Below, piece after piece: positions 14,884-22,403 of a DNA stretch of 44,156 nt. This DNA comes from an uncultured Lachnospiraceae bacterium (GTDB lineage: Bacteria > Bacillota > Clostridia > Lachnospirales > Lachnospiraceae): contig CALWRQ010000008.1 of the NCBI GenBank assembly GCA_944383965.1, forward strand, positions 1-44,156, in the 5' to 3' direction. Numbering within the stretch: position 1 is the first letter of the stretch; every line of letters begins with the position of its first letter. The notes below the pieces were generated by a model, which worked only from the letters and a program-made list of their open reading frames with translations, searched no databases and was not told where the DNA came from. The translations under genes were made by a program, and so were the position numbers.

Positions 14884-16353
14884 ATGCTGAAGAAATGGGT
14901 GCCGGCGGAAAAGCCGGAAGAACAGGAACTGAAGGAACGCCTTAAAGAGGCGGAAAAAAAGCTGGAGAAGTATCAGATTCAGGTAAAAGAGCACAGGCTT
15001 CCTGTAATTGTCGTGGTCGAAGGCTGGGGAGCTGCGGGCAAGGGCAGCGCGATCGGGAAGATCATACGCAATATCGATCCCCGCTTCTTCCGGGTAGCGG
15101 CCATGGAGGAGGCTACGGAAGACGAAAAGCGCCGGCCGTTCCTGTACCGTTATGTGGCCCGCATTCCTCAGGAAGGGAAGTTTGAATTCCTGGATTCTGC
15201 CTGGATGGATGAGATCGTAAGGCAGAGGCTTGAGGGAGAACTGAGCGACAAGGGATATGAGCAGCGGGTGGAAAGCGTGCGCCGTATGGAAAGGCAGCTG
15301 ACGGATAACGGATATCTGCTGGTAAAGCTGTTCTTCCACATTTCGGAGAAGGAGCAGAAAAAGAGAATCGAAAATCTGAAGAAGCAGAAGGATACGGAAT
15401 GGCGGGTAAGCCGGTGGGACAAGCTTCAGAATTCTCATTATGACCGGTGTGCGGAGCTGTTTGACCGCTGCATGGCGGATACCGGCTCTTCCAACGCGCC
15501 CTGGTATATTGTGGATGCAAAGGACAGCCGGTGGGCACAGCTGCAGGCCCTGGAAGCACTCTGCGGCGGCCTGGAAGTGGCGTTCCAGAACAGCAGGGGG
15601 GCAGTTCCCGTTCCTCAGAATGTATTTCCTCTGGTGAAGATGCCCCTTCTTTCCCAGGTGGATCTGAGCTGTTCCATTTCCGATGAAGAATATAAGAAGG
15701 AGCTGAAGGAGCTGCAGGCCCGGCTCAGTGAGCTCCACAACCGCCTGTACAGAAAAAAAGTTCCGGTGATCATTGCTTACGAGGGATGGGATGCCGCCGG
15801 AAAAGGCGGGAATATCAAACGGATCACAGGAGCTCTGGACCCCAGGGGATATGAGGTTCATCCCATTGCCAGCCCGGAGCCGAAGGAAAAAGCCAGGCAT
15901 TATCTCTGGAGATTCTGGACCAGGCTTCCGAAAACAGGTCATATTGCCATTTTCGACCGTACCTGGTACGGCAGAGTTATGGTGGAAAGGCTGGAGGGAT
16001 TCTGCAGCGAAAACGACTGGAAGCGGGCCTATAATGAAATCAATGAATTTGAAAAGGAGCTTTCCGAATGGGGAGCGGTGATCATTAAATTCTGGGTACA
16101 GATTGACAAGGACACACAGCTGGAACGGTTCAACGAGAGGCAGAATACTCCGGAAAAGCAGTGGAAAATCACAGATGAGGACTGGAGAAACCGGGAAAAG
16201 TGGGATCAGTATGAGGAAGCAGTAAACGAAATGATCCGGAAAACAAGCACGGAGTTTGCTCCCTGGCACATTCTCCCGTCAGTAGACAAAAAATATGCCA
16301 GAATTCAGGCTCTTCGGATCGTGATCCGTGAGCTGGAAAAAGCATTATCATAA
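14884..16353 (+). CDS. pap: Two-domain polyphosphate:AMP phosphotransferase (PPK2)
   Basis: A 489-residue protein made of two PPK2 domains in tandem. It transfers phosphate from polyphosphate to AMP, giving ADP. The first Walker A is EGWGAAGKGS near residues 46-55 and the second EGWDAAGKGG at 300-309. The second domain has the full lid and Walker B pattern (FDRTWYGRVMVER, Asp358 and Arg359). The equivalent place in the first domain reads FLDSAWMDE (Asp104, Ser105), so the Arg is lost. The second domain is therefore probably the active one, as known for class II PPK2 enzymes. The start follows AAAGGAG. It likely supports nucleotide salvage when energy is low. Confidence 0.92.
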   Translation: MLKKWVPAEKPEEQELKERLKEAEKKLEKYQIQVKEHRLPVIVVVEGWGAAGKGSAIGKIIRNIDPRFFRVAAMEEATEDEKRRPFLYRYVARIPQEGKFEFLDSAWMDEIVRQRLEGELSDKGYEQRVESVRRMERQLTDNGYLLVKLFFHISEKEQKKRIENLKKQKDTEWRVSRWDKLQNSHYDRCAELFDRCMADTGSSNAPWYIVDAKDSRWAQLQALEALCGGLEVAFQNSRGAVPVPQNVFPLVKMPLLSQVDLSCSISDEEYKKELKELQARLSELHNRLYRKKVPVIIAYEGWDAAGKGGNIKRITGALDPRGYEVHPIASPEPKEKARHYLWRFWTRLPKTGHIAIFDRTWYGRVMVERLEGFCSENDWKRAYNEINEFEKELSEWGAVIIKFWVQIDKDTQLERFNERQNTPEKQWKITDEDWRNREKWDQYEEAVNEMIRKTSTEFAPWHILPSVDKKYARIQALRIVIRELEKALS

Positions 16354-16369
16354 GAAAAAACAGATCTAT

Positions 16370-16399
16370 GGCCGCAGGTTCTTTTTTGAGCCTGCGGCC
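16370..16399 (+). terminator. Strong hairpin between pap and the amidase gene
   Basis: GGCCGCAGGTTC and GAGCCTGCGGCC form a 12-bp stem (one G-T pair) around a loop of six T. The downstream side (GATATATTT) is only weakly T-rich, so termination efficiency is uncertain. Confidence 0.6.
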
Positions 16400-16438
16400 G
16401 ATATATTTAGAATAAACAGCAGCTTGGGAAGGTCATTG

Positions 16439-17167
16439 GTGAATAAGACAGTTGCGGAGCCGCTTATGGGGCTGGTGCTTCTGCTGGTGGTATTTTTTGC
16501 GGCCAGGCATCTGGGATTGCTGGAAGCTGCCAGAGCGGAAGGACAGGCGGCAGAGCGGGAGCGGAAGGTAGTCGTAATCGACAGCGGGCATGGGGGAAAT
16601 GATCCGGGAAAAGTAGGAGTGGACGGCAGCCTGGAAAAGGATATCAATCTGGCGATTGCCGAAAAGCTGAAAATCTATCTGGAAAATTCCGGTGTGAAGG
16701 TAGTCATGACCAGGGAAAAGGATGAAGGACTTTACCGGGAGGGAGACGCAAAGAAAAAAATGGCGGATATGAGGAAACGGTGTGAAATCATCGGAGAGGC
16801 TGGGCCGGATGCGGTGGTAAGCATTCATCAGAACAGCTATCACCAGGAAAACGTATCGGGAGGTCAGGTATTTTATTACAGAGGATCGGAACAGGGAAAA
16901 AGGCTGGCGGAACTGATTCAGGACCGCTTTTCCTATGTTCTGGGGGAAGAAAATACAAGACAGGCAAAGGCGAATGACAGCTATTATCTCCTTCTCCATG
17001 TAAAGGAACCCATTGTGATCGTGGAATGCGGCTTTTTAAGCAATCCCAGGGAAGCGAAAGCACTGGGAGAGGAAGATTACCAGGACAGAATGGCGTGGAC
17101 GATCCATATGGGGATCATGGAATATCTGAACGGGGCGGAATCCTATGGATCGGAGACAGGCAACTGA
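16439..17167 (+). CDS. Secreted N-acetylmuramoyl-L-alanine amidase (Amidase_3)
   Basis: A 242-residue zinc amidase that cuts the bond between MurNAc and L-Ala of peptidoglycan. An N-terminal membrane segment (LMGLVLLLVVFFAARHLGLL, about 10-29) serves as signal or anchor. The catalytic domain begins at VVVIDSGHGGNDPGKVG (His ligand) and continues with the Glu of SLEKDINLAIAEKLK, SIHQNSY (second His) and VIVECGFLSNP (catalytic Glu). The start is a GTG at 16439, after TTGGGAAGG; the frame is open further upstream to a GTG at 16328 inside pap, which would read through the hairpin. There is no SH3 or other wall-binding domain. It is similar to the spore-germination CwlD group. Confidence 0.85.
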   Translation: MNKTVAEPLMGLVLLLVVFFAARHLGLLEAARAEGQAAERERKVVVIDSGHGGNDPGKVGVDGSLEKDINLAIAEKLKIYLENSGVKVVMTREKDEGLYREGDAKKKMADMRKRCEIIGEAGPDAVVSIHQNSYHQENVSGGQVFYYRGSEQGKRLAELIQDRFSYVLGEENTRQAKANDSYYLLLHVKEPIVIVECGFLSNPREAKALGEEDYQDRMAWTIHMGIMEYLNGAESYGSETGN

Positions 17168-17234
17168 CAGCTGACGGAAGACATAATCCGGGGACCGGCC
17201 CGGAAAAATTCCCGGCGAAGGCCATGGGGCAGTA

Positions 17235-17263
17235 TTGATTGGCAGGAGTCTTTTTGCTATTAT
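17235..17263 (+). promoter_or_regulatory. Promoter for the DUF4317 gene
   Basis: TTGATT at 17235-17240 and TATTAT at 17258-17263 are 17 bp apart, with a TGC just before the -10 box (extended -10 form). It gives the DUF4317 gene its own transcript. Confidence 0.7.
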
Positions 17264-17341
17264 GGCTGTATGGGAAAAGGGGACGGAACCTTTCCCTGGA
17301 AATGTAAGAACACGGTTTTCTTACAGAGAAGGAGAGAGATT

Positions 17342-18466
17342 ATGATAAAAAAAGAAATTTCAGAGATCAGAAAGCTGTTCCGTATGGAGGACTGCTGCCT
17401 GACCCGCATCTGCGGCTGTTATGTAGACTATGAAAAGACCAAAAAGCTGGCATTCAGGGAAACGTTTCTTGCGCTTCCGGAGGAAGAGGGCTTTAAGTAT
17501 CTGAAACTGTTTAAAAAAGCATTATCCGGAAGCCTGGGAAAAAATCTTCAGAATCTGGAATTTCCTCTGCAGGAGGAAGGACAGGGCGGCAGGCAGCAGT
17601 TTCTTTATCAGGTGAGAGAATCCCAGCTGAAGGATGAGGAATTGATGGATCAGCTGTATGACCGGATCATAGAAACCTATCCTTTCGGAGAGAACTATCT
17701 GATCCTGATGATTCACGGTCTTTATGATGTGCCGGGAAAGGCTTCGGACGGAATGGTGATGGAAGATGCTTCCGATACCGTGTATGAGTTTGTGCTGGGC
17801 TGCATCTGTCCGGTTGCTCTGTCAAAACCGGGGCTCTGTTATAATGAAGAGCACAATCACATTGAAGACCGGTCCAGAGACTGGCTGGTGGGAGACCCCA
17901 TGACCGGCTTTCTGTTTCCTGCTTTCAACGGACGGGAAACGGATATTCACAGCATGCTTTACTATTCCAAAAAGGCGGCGGATCTGCAGCCGGAGTTTGT
18001 GGAAGGAATGTTCGGCTGCCCGGCTCCCGTGGATGCAGCAACACAGAAGGAGATCTTCAACGCAGTGATCCGGGATACGCTGGGAGAAGAGTGCAGCTAT
18101 GAGACGGTGCGGACCATTCATGACAATCTTCAGGAAATGATCGCGGCTCATGAGGATGATCCGGAACCGCTGGAACTGACGGGAAGAGATGTGAAGCGGC
18201 TGCTGGAGGCCAGCGGAGCTTCGGAAGAGCGGCTGGAAAATTTTGACAGGGAGTATGCGGAGACCGCAGGAGAGAAAACGGCGCTGCTTGCGGAAAATAT
18301 TGCGGAATCCAGAAAATTCAGCATAAAAACACCTGACATTACCATACAGGTGAGTCCGGACTGCGCCGGACTGATTGAGACCAGGCTGATCGACGGAAGA
18401 AAGTGTCTGGTCATTGCGGTAGATGACCGGGTAGAGGTAAACGGAATGCCTGTGCAGGGAATCTGA
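17342..18466 (+). CDS. DUF4317 family protein
   Basis: A 374-residue soluble protein with the typical DUF4317 N-terminus: KKEISEIRKLF, then CCLTRICGCYVDYEKTKK. It has no signal peptide, no membrane helix and no recognisable catalytic motif. A later segment, ITIQVSPDCAGLIETRLIDG, is also characteristic of the family. The family is widespread in Lachnospiraceae and other Clostridia and its function is unknown. The start at 17342 follows AGAAGGAGAGAG. It is a single-gene unit with its own promoter and a perfect terminator. Confidence 0.88.
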   Translation: MIKKEISEIRKLFRMEDCCLTRICGCYVDYEKTKKLAFRETFLALPEEEGFKYLKLFKKALSGSLGKNLQNLEFPLQEEGQGGRQQFLYQVRESQLKDEELMDQLYDRIIETYPFGENYLILMIHGLYDVPGKASDGMVMEDASDTVYEFVLGCICPVALSKPGLCYNEEHNHIEDRSRDWLVGDPMTGFLFPAFNGRETDIHSMLYYSKKAADLQPEFVEGMFGCPAPVDAATQKEIFNAVIRDTLGEECSYETVRTIHDNLQEMIAAHEDDPEPLELTGRDVKRLLEASGASEERLENFDREYAETAGEKTALLAENIAESRKFSIKTPDITIQVSPDCAGLIETRLIDGRKCLVIAVDDRVEVNGMPVQGI

Positions 18467-18483
18467 CAGAACAAGGGACAGAA

Positions 18484-18512
18484 AAAGAACCCGGAAATCC
18501 GGGTTCTTTATT
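18484..18512. terminator. Bidirectional rho-independent terminator
   Basis: AAAGAACCCGG and CCGGGTTCTTT form a perfect 11-bp stem around AAAT, with T-rich sequence on both strands after the stem. It serves the DUF4317 gene on plus and the GGDEF gene on minus. Confidence 0.9.
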
Positions 18513-19463
18513 TTATATTTCCTTATAGAAATAATAGCCGTTTTTTTCTGCTTTTTTAATGAAATAAAGTGCTTTGTCCGCACGGCTCATGGCGGCTTCC
18601 AGCGGTTCCCCGGCAGTTATGGGGGTGCCGCCTATGGAGATGCCGGGCCAGCATTCCAGATCGTTCTGCCCGGATTCCATACTTTTCAGGATCCGTTCCG
18701 CTACATGGCGGGCGCTTTCCTCGTCTTTCAGACCGCCGCACAGCAGCATGAATTCATCTCCGCCCATCCGGCAGGCAATGTCGTGGGAGCGTACGCTTCC
18801 GGCCAGGATACGGGCCACTTTTCTGAGAACATGGTTCCCTGTCACATGGCCGAAGCAGTCATTGATATTTTTGAAATCATCCAGATCCAGAAGGAAGAGC
18901 CAGCTGTGATCCCTGTTCCATGATTTCCAGCGGGATTCGAAGGTGTGAAAGTTCATCAGTCCCGTCAGACTGTCATTCTGAGCCAGAATGGTCATTTCGC
19001 AGACCTTTTCCCGGGCTTCCTTCAGCTGTTCGGAAAGCTTTTTCGGATAGTATTCTCCCGGAAGCTGGTCCTGATTCGGAAGAGACTGGTGGATGTGAAC
19101 GCATTTCCAGCTTTCTTCAGATTTCCGGAAGACGATGGAAAAGCGGCTGTCCATATTGATGCAGATCTGCCCATCCTCGCTTTCCCACCATATATGCAGG
19201 GTGCCGTATACCAGGCTGGTATCCGGGCTGAGCCGGTGCTCTTCACATCGGAAGTTCCGGCACTGGAAAGAGACGTTTTTCCTCTCTTCCATTTCATTCT
19301 GAATGGCCTGGGTAAAACCGGCAAGATCGGTATAAAATTCGTGAGCGCCGGTACCAATAATAACGCAGTTCGGATCCAGGTACTCTAATATCCCAATCTG
19401 ATCCGCCGGATCCGGCGAAAGATATTTTTTCCAGAGAGTTTCCGTTAATTTACATAAATCCAC
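18513..19463 (-). CDS. Diguanylate cyclase with NTF2/SnoaL-like N-terminal domain
   Basis: A 316-residue soluble protein. Residues 1-130 resemble an NTF2/SnoaL-like cone fold (YTDLAGFTQAIQNEM; VYGTLHIWWES; WKCVHIHQSLP). A helical linker (140-162) joins it to a GGDEF domain at 163-316. The active-site GGDEF is intact (234-238) and an RxxD inhibitory site lies five residues upstream (Arg225 to Asp228), so it should make c-di-GMP with product feedback. The start is a GTG at 19463 after AGGAG with 10 bp spacing. The front domain is probably a ligand sensor. No EAL, HD-GYP or PilZ partner is in the window. Confidence 0.85.
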   Translation of the reverse strand: MDLCKLTETLWKKYLSPDPADQIGILEYLDPNCVIIGTGAHEFYTDLAGFTQAIQNEMEERKNVSFQCRNFRCEEHRLSPDTSLVYGTLHIWWESEDGQICINMDSRFSIVFRKSEESWKCVHIHQSLPNQDQLPGEYYPKKLSEQLKEAREKVCEMTILAQNDSLTGLMNFHTFESRWKSWNRDHSWLFLLDLDDFKNINDCFGHVTGNHVLRKVARILAGSVRSHDIACRMGGDEFMLLCGGLKDEESARHVAERILKSMESGQNDLECWPGISIGGTPITAGEPLEAAMSRADKALYFIKKAEKNGYYFYKEI

Positions 19464-19514
19464 AGTAATCGTTCTCCTATGCCTGAGGTCATTGGTGCGC
19501 CGGATAAGGGAGCG

Positions 19515-19533
19515 CCCCGCCGGTCCGGCGGGG
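19515..19533 (-). terminator. GC-rich hairpin downstream of asnA
   Basis: CCCCGCC and GGCGGGG form a 7-bp stem with a five-base loop, 25 bp beyond the asnA stop on the minus strand. There is no T-tract, so it is a weak terminator candidate. Confidence 0.35.
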
Positions 19534-19558
19534 ACTATGAATAGAACAGATCTGCCTG

Positions 19559-20566
19559 TTAAAGAAGGTAAATTTTATGGGATGCACATTCCCTGCGCAT
19601 CTCCCTGGGCCAGAGACTGGCCTGAACTTCGCCGATATGGGCGCGGCATAACAGAAGCATGCACAGACGGGACTGCCCGATTCCTCCTCCGATCGTATAG
19701 GGCAGTTCTCCGTTGAGAAGCATCTGGTGATAAGGAAGCTGCTCCCGCTCCAGGCAGCCGGCTTTGATCAGCTGCCGGTGCAGGGATTCCTCATCCACAC
19801 GGATGCCCATGCTGGAGATTTCAAGGGCGCGCTGAAGCGGTTCAAACCAGAACAGGATATCTCCGTTCAGGCTCCAGTCGTCATAGTCCGGGGCGCGGCC
19901 GTCATGAGGCTCGCCGCTGGCCAGTTTGTCGCCGATCTGCATGAGAAAGACACAGCCGTGCTCCCTGCAGATCAGGTTCTCTCTCTCCTTGGGAGTTTTG
20001 TCCGGCCAGCGGTCTTCCAGCTCCTGTGTGGTCACAAAGGTGATATCCTTGGGGAGATGGTTTACTGCGTCAGGATATTTATACCATACCTCATGCTGCA
20101 TATGCTTGATGATCTTGAAGATCTCCCGCACGGTGTTCTGCAGCGTTTCCATGTTCCGGTCCTCTTTGCGGATGACCTTTTCCCAGTCCCACTGGTCCAC
20201 GTAGATGGAGTGGAGGTTATCCAGTTCTTCATCTCTGCGGATAGCGTTCATGTTCGTATACAGCCCTTCACCTACCTGGAAGCCGTAGTCCTTAAGAGCC
20301 ATACGTTTCCACTTTGCCAGAGAATGGACCACTTCCACCGTTTCCCCGGGGATGGCGGCCATATCAAAGGAGACAGGACGCTCCACGCCGTTTAAGTCGT
20401 CATTAAGACCGCTGCTCTTGGGAACGAAGAGGGGGGCGGAAATTCTTTCCAGGTTCATTTCCTTTCCGAATTCTTTCTGGAATGTGTCACGGATATATTT
20501 GATGGCCTCCTGAGTCTGACGTATGCTCAGTTTGGGGTCATAGTCTTTGGGTATGATAAGTTCCAT
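19559..20566 (-). CDS. asnA: AsnA, ammonia-dependent aspartate--ammonia ligase
   Basis: A 335-residue enzyme that makes asparagine from aspartate, ammonia and ATP; its fold resembles class II aminoacyl-tRNA synthetases. Recognisable segments are [19 protein letters not shown] at the start, [25 protein letters not shown], the [11 protein letters not shown] block, DQWDWEKVI, and near the end [19 protein letters not shown], the class II motif 3-like region. Its length is standard. The start follows AGGAGGTAAC. It has its own promoter and no visible T-box leader. Ammonia use fits an anaerobe of a nitrogen-rich habitat. Confidence 0.96.
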   Translation of the reverse strand: MELIIPKDYDPKLSIRQTQEAIKYIRDTFQKEFGKEMNLERISAPLFVPKSSGLNDDLNGVERPVSFDMAAIPGETVEVVHSLAKWKRMALKDYGFQVGEGLYTNMNAIRRDEELDNLHSIYVDQWDWEKVIRKEDRNMETLQNTVREIFKIIKHMQHEVWYKYPDAVNHLPKDITFVTTQELEDRWPDKTPKERENLICREHGCVFLMQIGDKLASGEPHDGRAPDYDDWSLNGDILFWFEPLQRALEISSMGIRVDEESLHRQLIKAGCLEREQLPYHQMLLNGELPYTIGGGIGQSRLCMLLLCRAHIGEVQASLWPREMRRECASHKIYLL

Positions 20567-20597
20567 GTTGTTACCTCCTGATCAAATCATGTTCCTA

Positions 20598-20626
20598 ATC
20601 TTAGCAGAATGCGGCGTATATTGCAA
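20598..20626 (-). promoter_or_regulatory. asnA promoter
   Basis: On the minus strand, TTGCAA (20626-20621) and TAAGAT (20603-20598) are 17 bp apart. The leader to the asnA start is about 30 nt, too short for a riboswitch or T-box. Confidence 0.65.
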
Positions 20627-20688
20627 GAAATTTCTTGGCACCGACAGGCCTCCAGGCCCTATTTTCTGCGATAAAACGGCCAAAGCCA

Positions 20689-20718
20689 TTGCGGTGGGGG
20701 CGGGAAATGTGATATGGT
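20689..20718 (+). promoter_or_regulatory. Possible promoter for the tsaC unit
   Basis: TTGCGG at 20689-20694 and TATGGT at 20713-20718 with an 18-bp spacer. Both boxes are imperfect, but this is the best match in the divergent asnA-tsaC gap. Confidence 0.4.
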
Positions 20719-20794
20719 AGTAGGCAGACCGGACAGGCCATGAACTGCGCAGGCAGTATAAAAAATGGCTTTTGGAAAAGAGGGATATAAATAT

Positions 20795-21865
20795 ATGAAA
20801 ACAGAGAGAATCACAATAAAGGACAGACTCTGCCCGCAGGATGAAGAACTGATGAAGGCGGCGGAGATTCTGAAAAAAGGCGGGCTTGTGGCGTTTCCTA
20901 CGGAAACCGTATACGGACTGGGGGCAAATGCCCTGGATGAGGAAGCTGCAAAACGGATCTACGCGGCCAAAGGACGTCCTTCGGACAATCCGCTGATCGC
21001 GCATATTGCAGATCGGGCGGGACTGGAGCCGCTGGTCGCCTGCGTACCGGAGGCGGGCAGAAAACTGATGGAGGCCTTCTGGCCCGGCCCCCTTACCATG
21101 ATCTTTCCAAAGAGCAGCCGGGTGCCTTACGGGACGACGGGAGGTCTGGATACGGTAGCAGTCCGGATGCCCAGCGATCCGGTGGCCAACAGACTGATCG
21201 CCCTGGCGGGAGTGCCGGTGGCGGCGCCCAGTGCCAATACCTCCGGACGTCCCAGTCCCACTACGGCAGATCACGTGTGGGAGGATATGAACGGCAGGAT
21301 TGAGATGATCATAGACGGAGGCCCGGTGGGAATCGGCGTGGAATCCACGATCGTGGATGTGACCGGTGAGGTTCCCATGCTGCTCAGACCGGGAGCGATC
21401 ACCATGGAGATGCTCAGAGAGCTTCTGGGCGAGGTGGAGATCGACCCGGCTATCGTTGGCCCCATGAGTCCGGATGCCCATCCGAAGGCTCCGGGAATGA
21501 AATACCGCCACTATGCGCCGAAGGCGGATATGACTCTGGTAGAGGGGAAACCGGAGGCCATGGCGGCAGAAATCTGCCGGCTGGCAAGAAAAAGCATGGA
21601 GGAAGGCAGAAATGTGGGCATTATCTGTACGGAAGAGACCAGACACTGGTATCCGGAGGAACTGCTGTCTGCCTTGAAGGTGCGGAGCATGGGAATGAGA
21701 GAGAAAGAGGAAACCATTGCTCACAATCTGTACGCCGTGCTTCGGGAGTTTGATGAGACGGAAGTAGACTGTATTTTCTGTGAGGCCTTCCCGTCCACGG
21801 AGCTGGGACAGGCGATCATGAACCGCCTCACAAAAGCGGCCGGCCATAAAATCATAAAGGTATGA
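20795..21865 (+). CDS. tsaC: Threonylcarbamoyl-AMP synthase (Sua5 type)
   Basis: A 356-residue enzyme that makes threonylcarbamoyl-AMP from Thr, bicarbonate and ATP, the first step of t6A modification of ANN-decoding tRNAs. The N-terminal YrdC domain shows GGLVAFPTETVYGLGANALD, KGRPSDNPLIAHI and PVAAPSANTSGRPSPT. The C-terminal Sua5 domain starts at about 230 (APGMKYRHYAPKADMTLV) and ends near 356. It is thus the long Sua5 form, not the short TsaC. The start at 20795 follows AAAGAGGG; an upstream ATG at 20765 has no ribosome site. Confidence 0.94.
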   Translation: MKTERITIKDRLCPQDEELMKAAEILKKGGLVAFPTETVYGLGANALDEEAAKRIYAAKGRPSDNPLIAHIADRAGLEPLVACVPEAGRKLMEAFWPGPLTMIFPKSSRVPYGTTGGLDTVAVRMPSDPVANRLIALAGVPVAAPSANTSGRPSPTTADHVWEDMNGRIEMIIDGGPVGIGVESTIVDVTGEVPMLLRPGAITMEMLRELLGEVEIDPAIVGPMSPDAHPKAPGMKYRHYAPKADMTLVEGKPEAMAAEICRLARKSMEEGRNVGIICTEETRHWYPEELLSALKVRSMGMREKEETIAHNLYAVLREFDETEVDCIFCEAFPSTELGQAIMNRLTKAAGHKIIKV

Positions 21866-21895
21866 AATCAGCGGGGAAAAAGGAGGAACGGGGTT

Positions 21896-22390
21896 ATGTC
21901 ACAGAAGAGAACGGATTATATTACATGGGATGAATACTTTATGGGAGTGGCCACGCTGGCAGCGAAGCGGTCCAAGGATCCCAGCACTCAGGTGGGAGCC
22001 TGTATCGTAAGCCAGGATAATAAGATCCTGTCCATGGGCTACAACGGATTCCCCAAAGGCTGCTCGGACGACGAATTTCCATGGGGAAAGGAGCACCAGG
22101 AAGACGATCCCTACAATGCAAAGTATTTTTATTCGACACACAGTGAACTGAATGCCATTCTGAACTATCGGGGAGGCAGCCTGGAGGGAAGCAAGCTCTA
22201 TGTGACGCTGTTTCCCTGCAACGAGTGTGCCAAAGCCATCATTCAGGCGGGGATCAAGACGCTGATCTATAAAGAAGACAAATATGCGGATACGCCGGCA
22301 GTCCGGGCTTCCAAGCGGATGCTCAATGCTGCGGGGGTACGCTATTATCAGTATCAGCCTACAGGAAGAAAGATCACACTGGAAGTGTGA
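21896..22390 (+). CDS. dCMP deaminase-type zinc deaminase
   Basis: A 164-residue cytidine/deoxycytidylate deaminase. The zinc site is complete: THSELNAI (His and catalytic Glu) and LFPCNECAKAI (two Cys). SKDPSTQVGACIV and GYNGFPKGCSDDEFPW are typical of deoxycytidylate deaminases. The product dUMP feeds thymidylate synthesis. It is related to ComEB. It lies between tsaC (30 bp gap) and a radical SAM gene (13 bp gap), in what looks like one operon. The ribosome site is AAAGGAGGAACGG. Confidence 0.92.
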   Translation: MSQKRTDYITWDEYFMGVATLAAKRSKDPSTQVGACIVSQDNKILSMGYNGFPKGCSDDEFPWGKEHQEDDPYNAKYFYSTHSELNAILNYRGGSLEGSKLYVTLFPCNECAKAIIQAGIKTLIYKEDKYADTPAVRASKRMLNAAGVRYYQYQPTGRKITLEV

Positions 22391-22403
22391 TAAGAGGAAG
22401 ACT

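Noticed and set aside
14653..16269. Long open frame on the minus strand opposite pap and the rsmA 3' end
   Set aside because: The plus strand has two well-recognised enzymes with proper starts; the opposite frame has no family features.
16431..16442. The string AGGTCATTGGTG occurs here and again near 19486
   Set aside because: A 12-base match in two unrelated contexts, without extended similarity, is likely chance.
20567..20794. T-box or other riboswitch upstream of asnA
   Set aside because: The promoter leaves a leader of only about 30 nt and there is no T-box AGGGUGGNACCGCG-like sequence or specifier stem.
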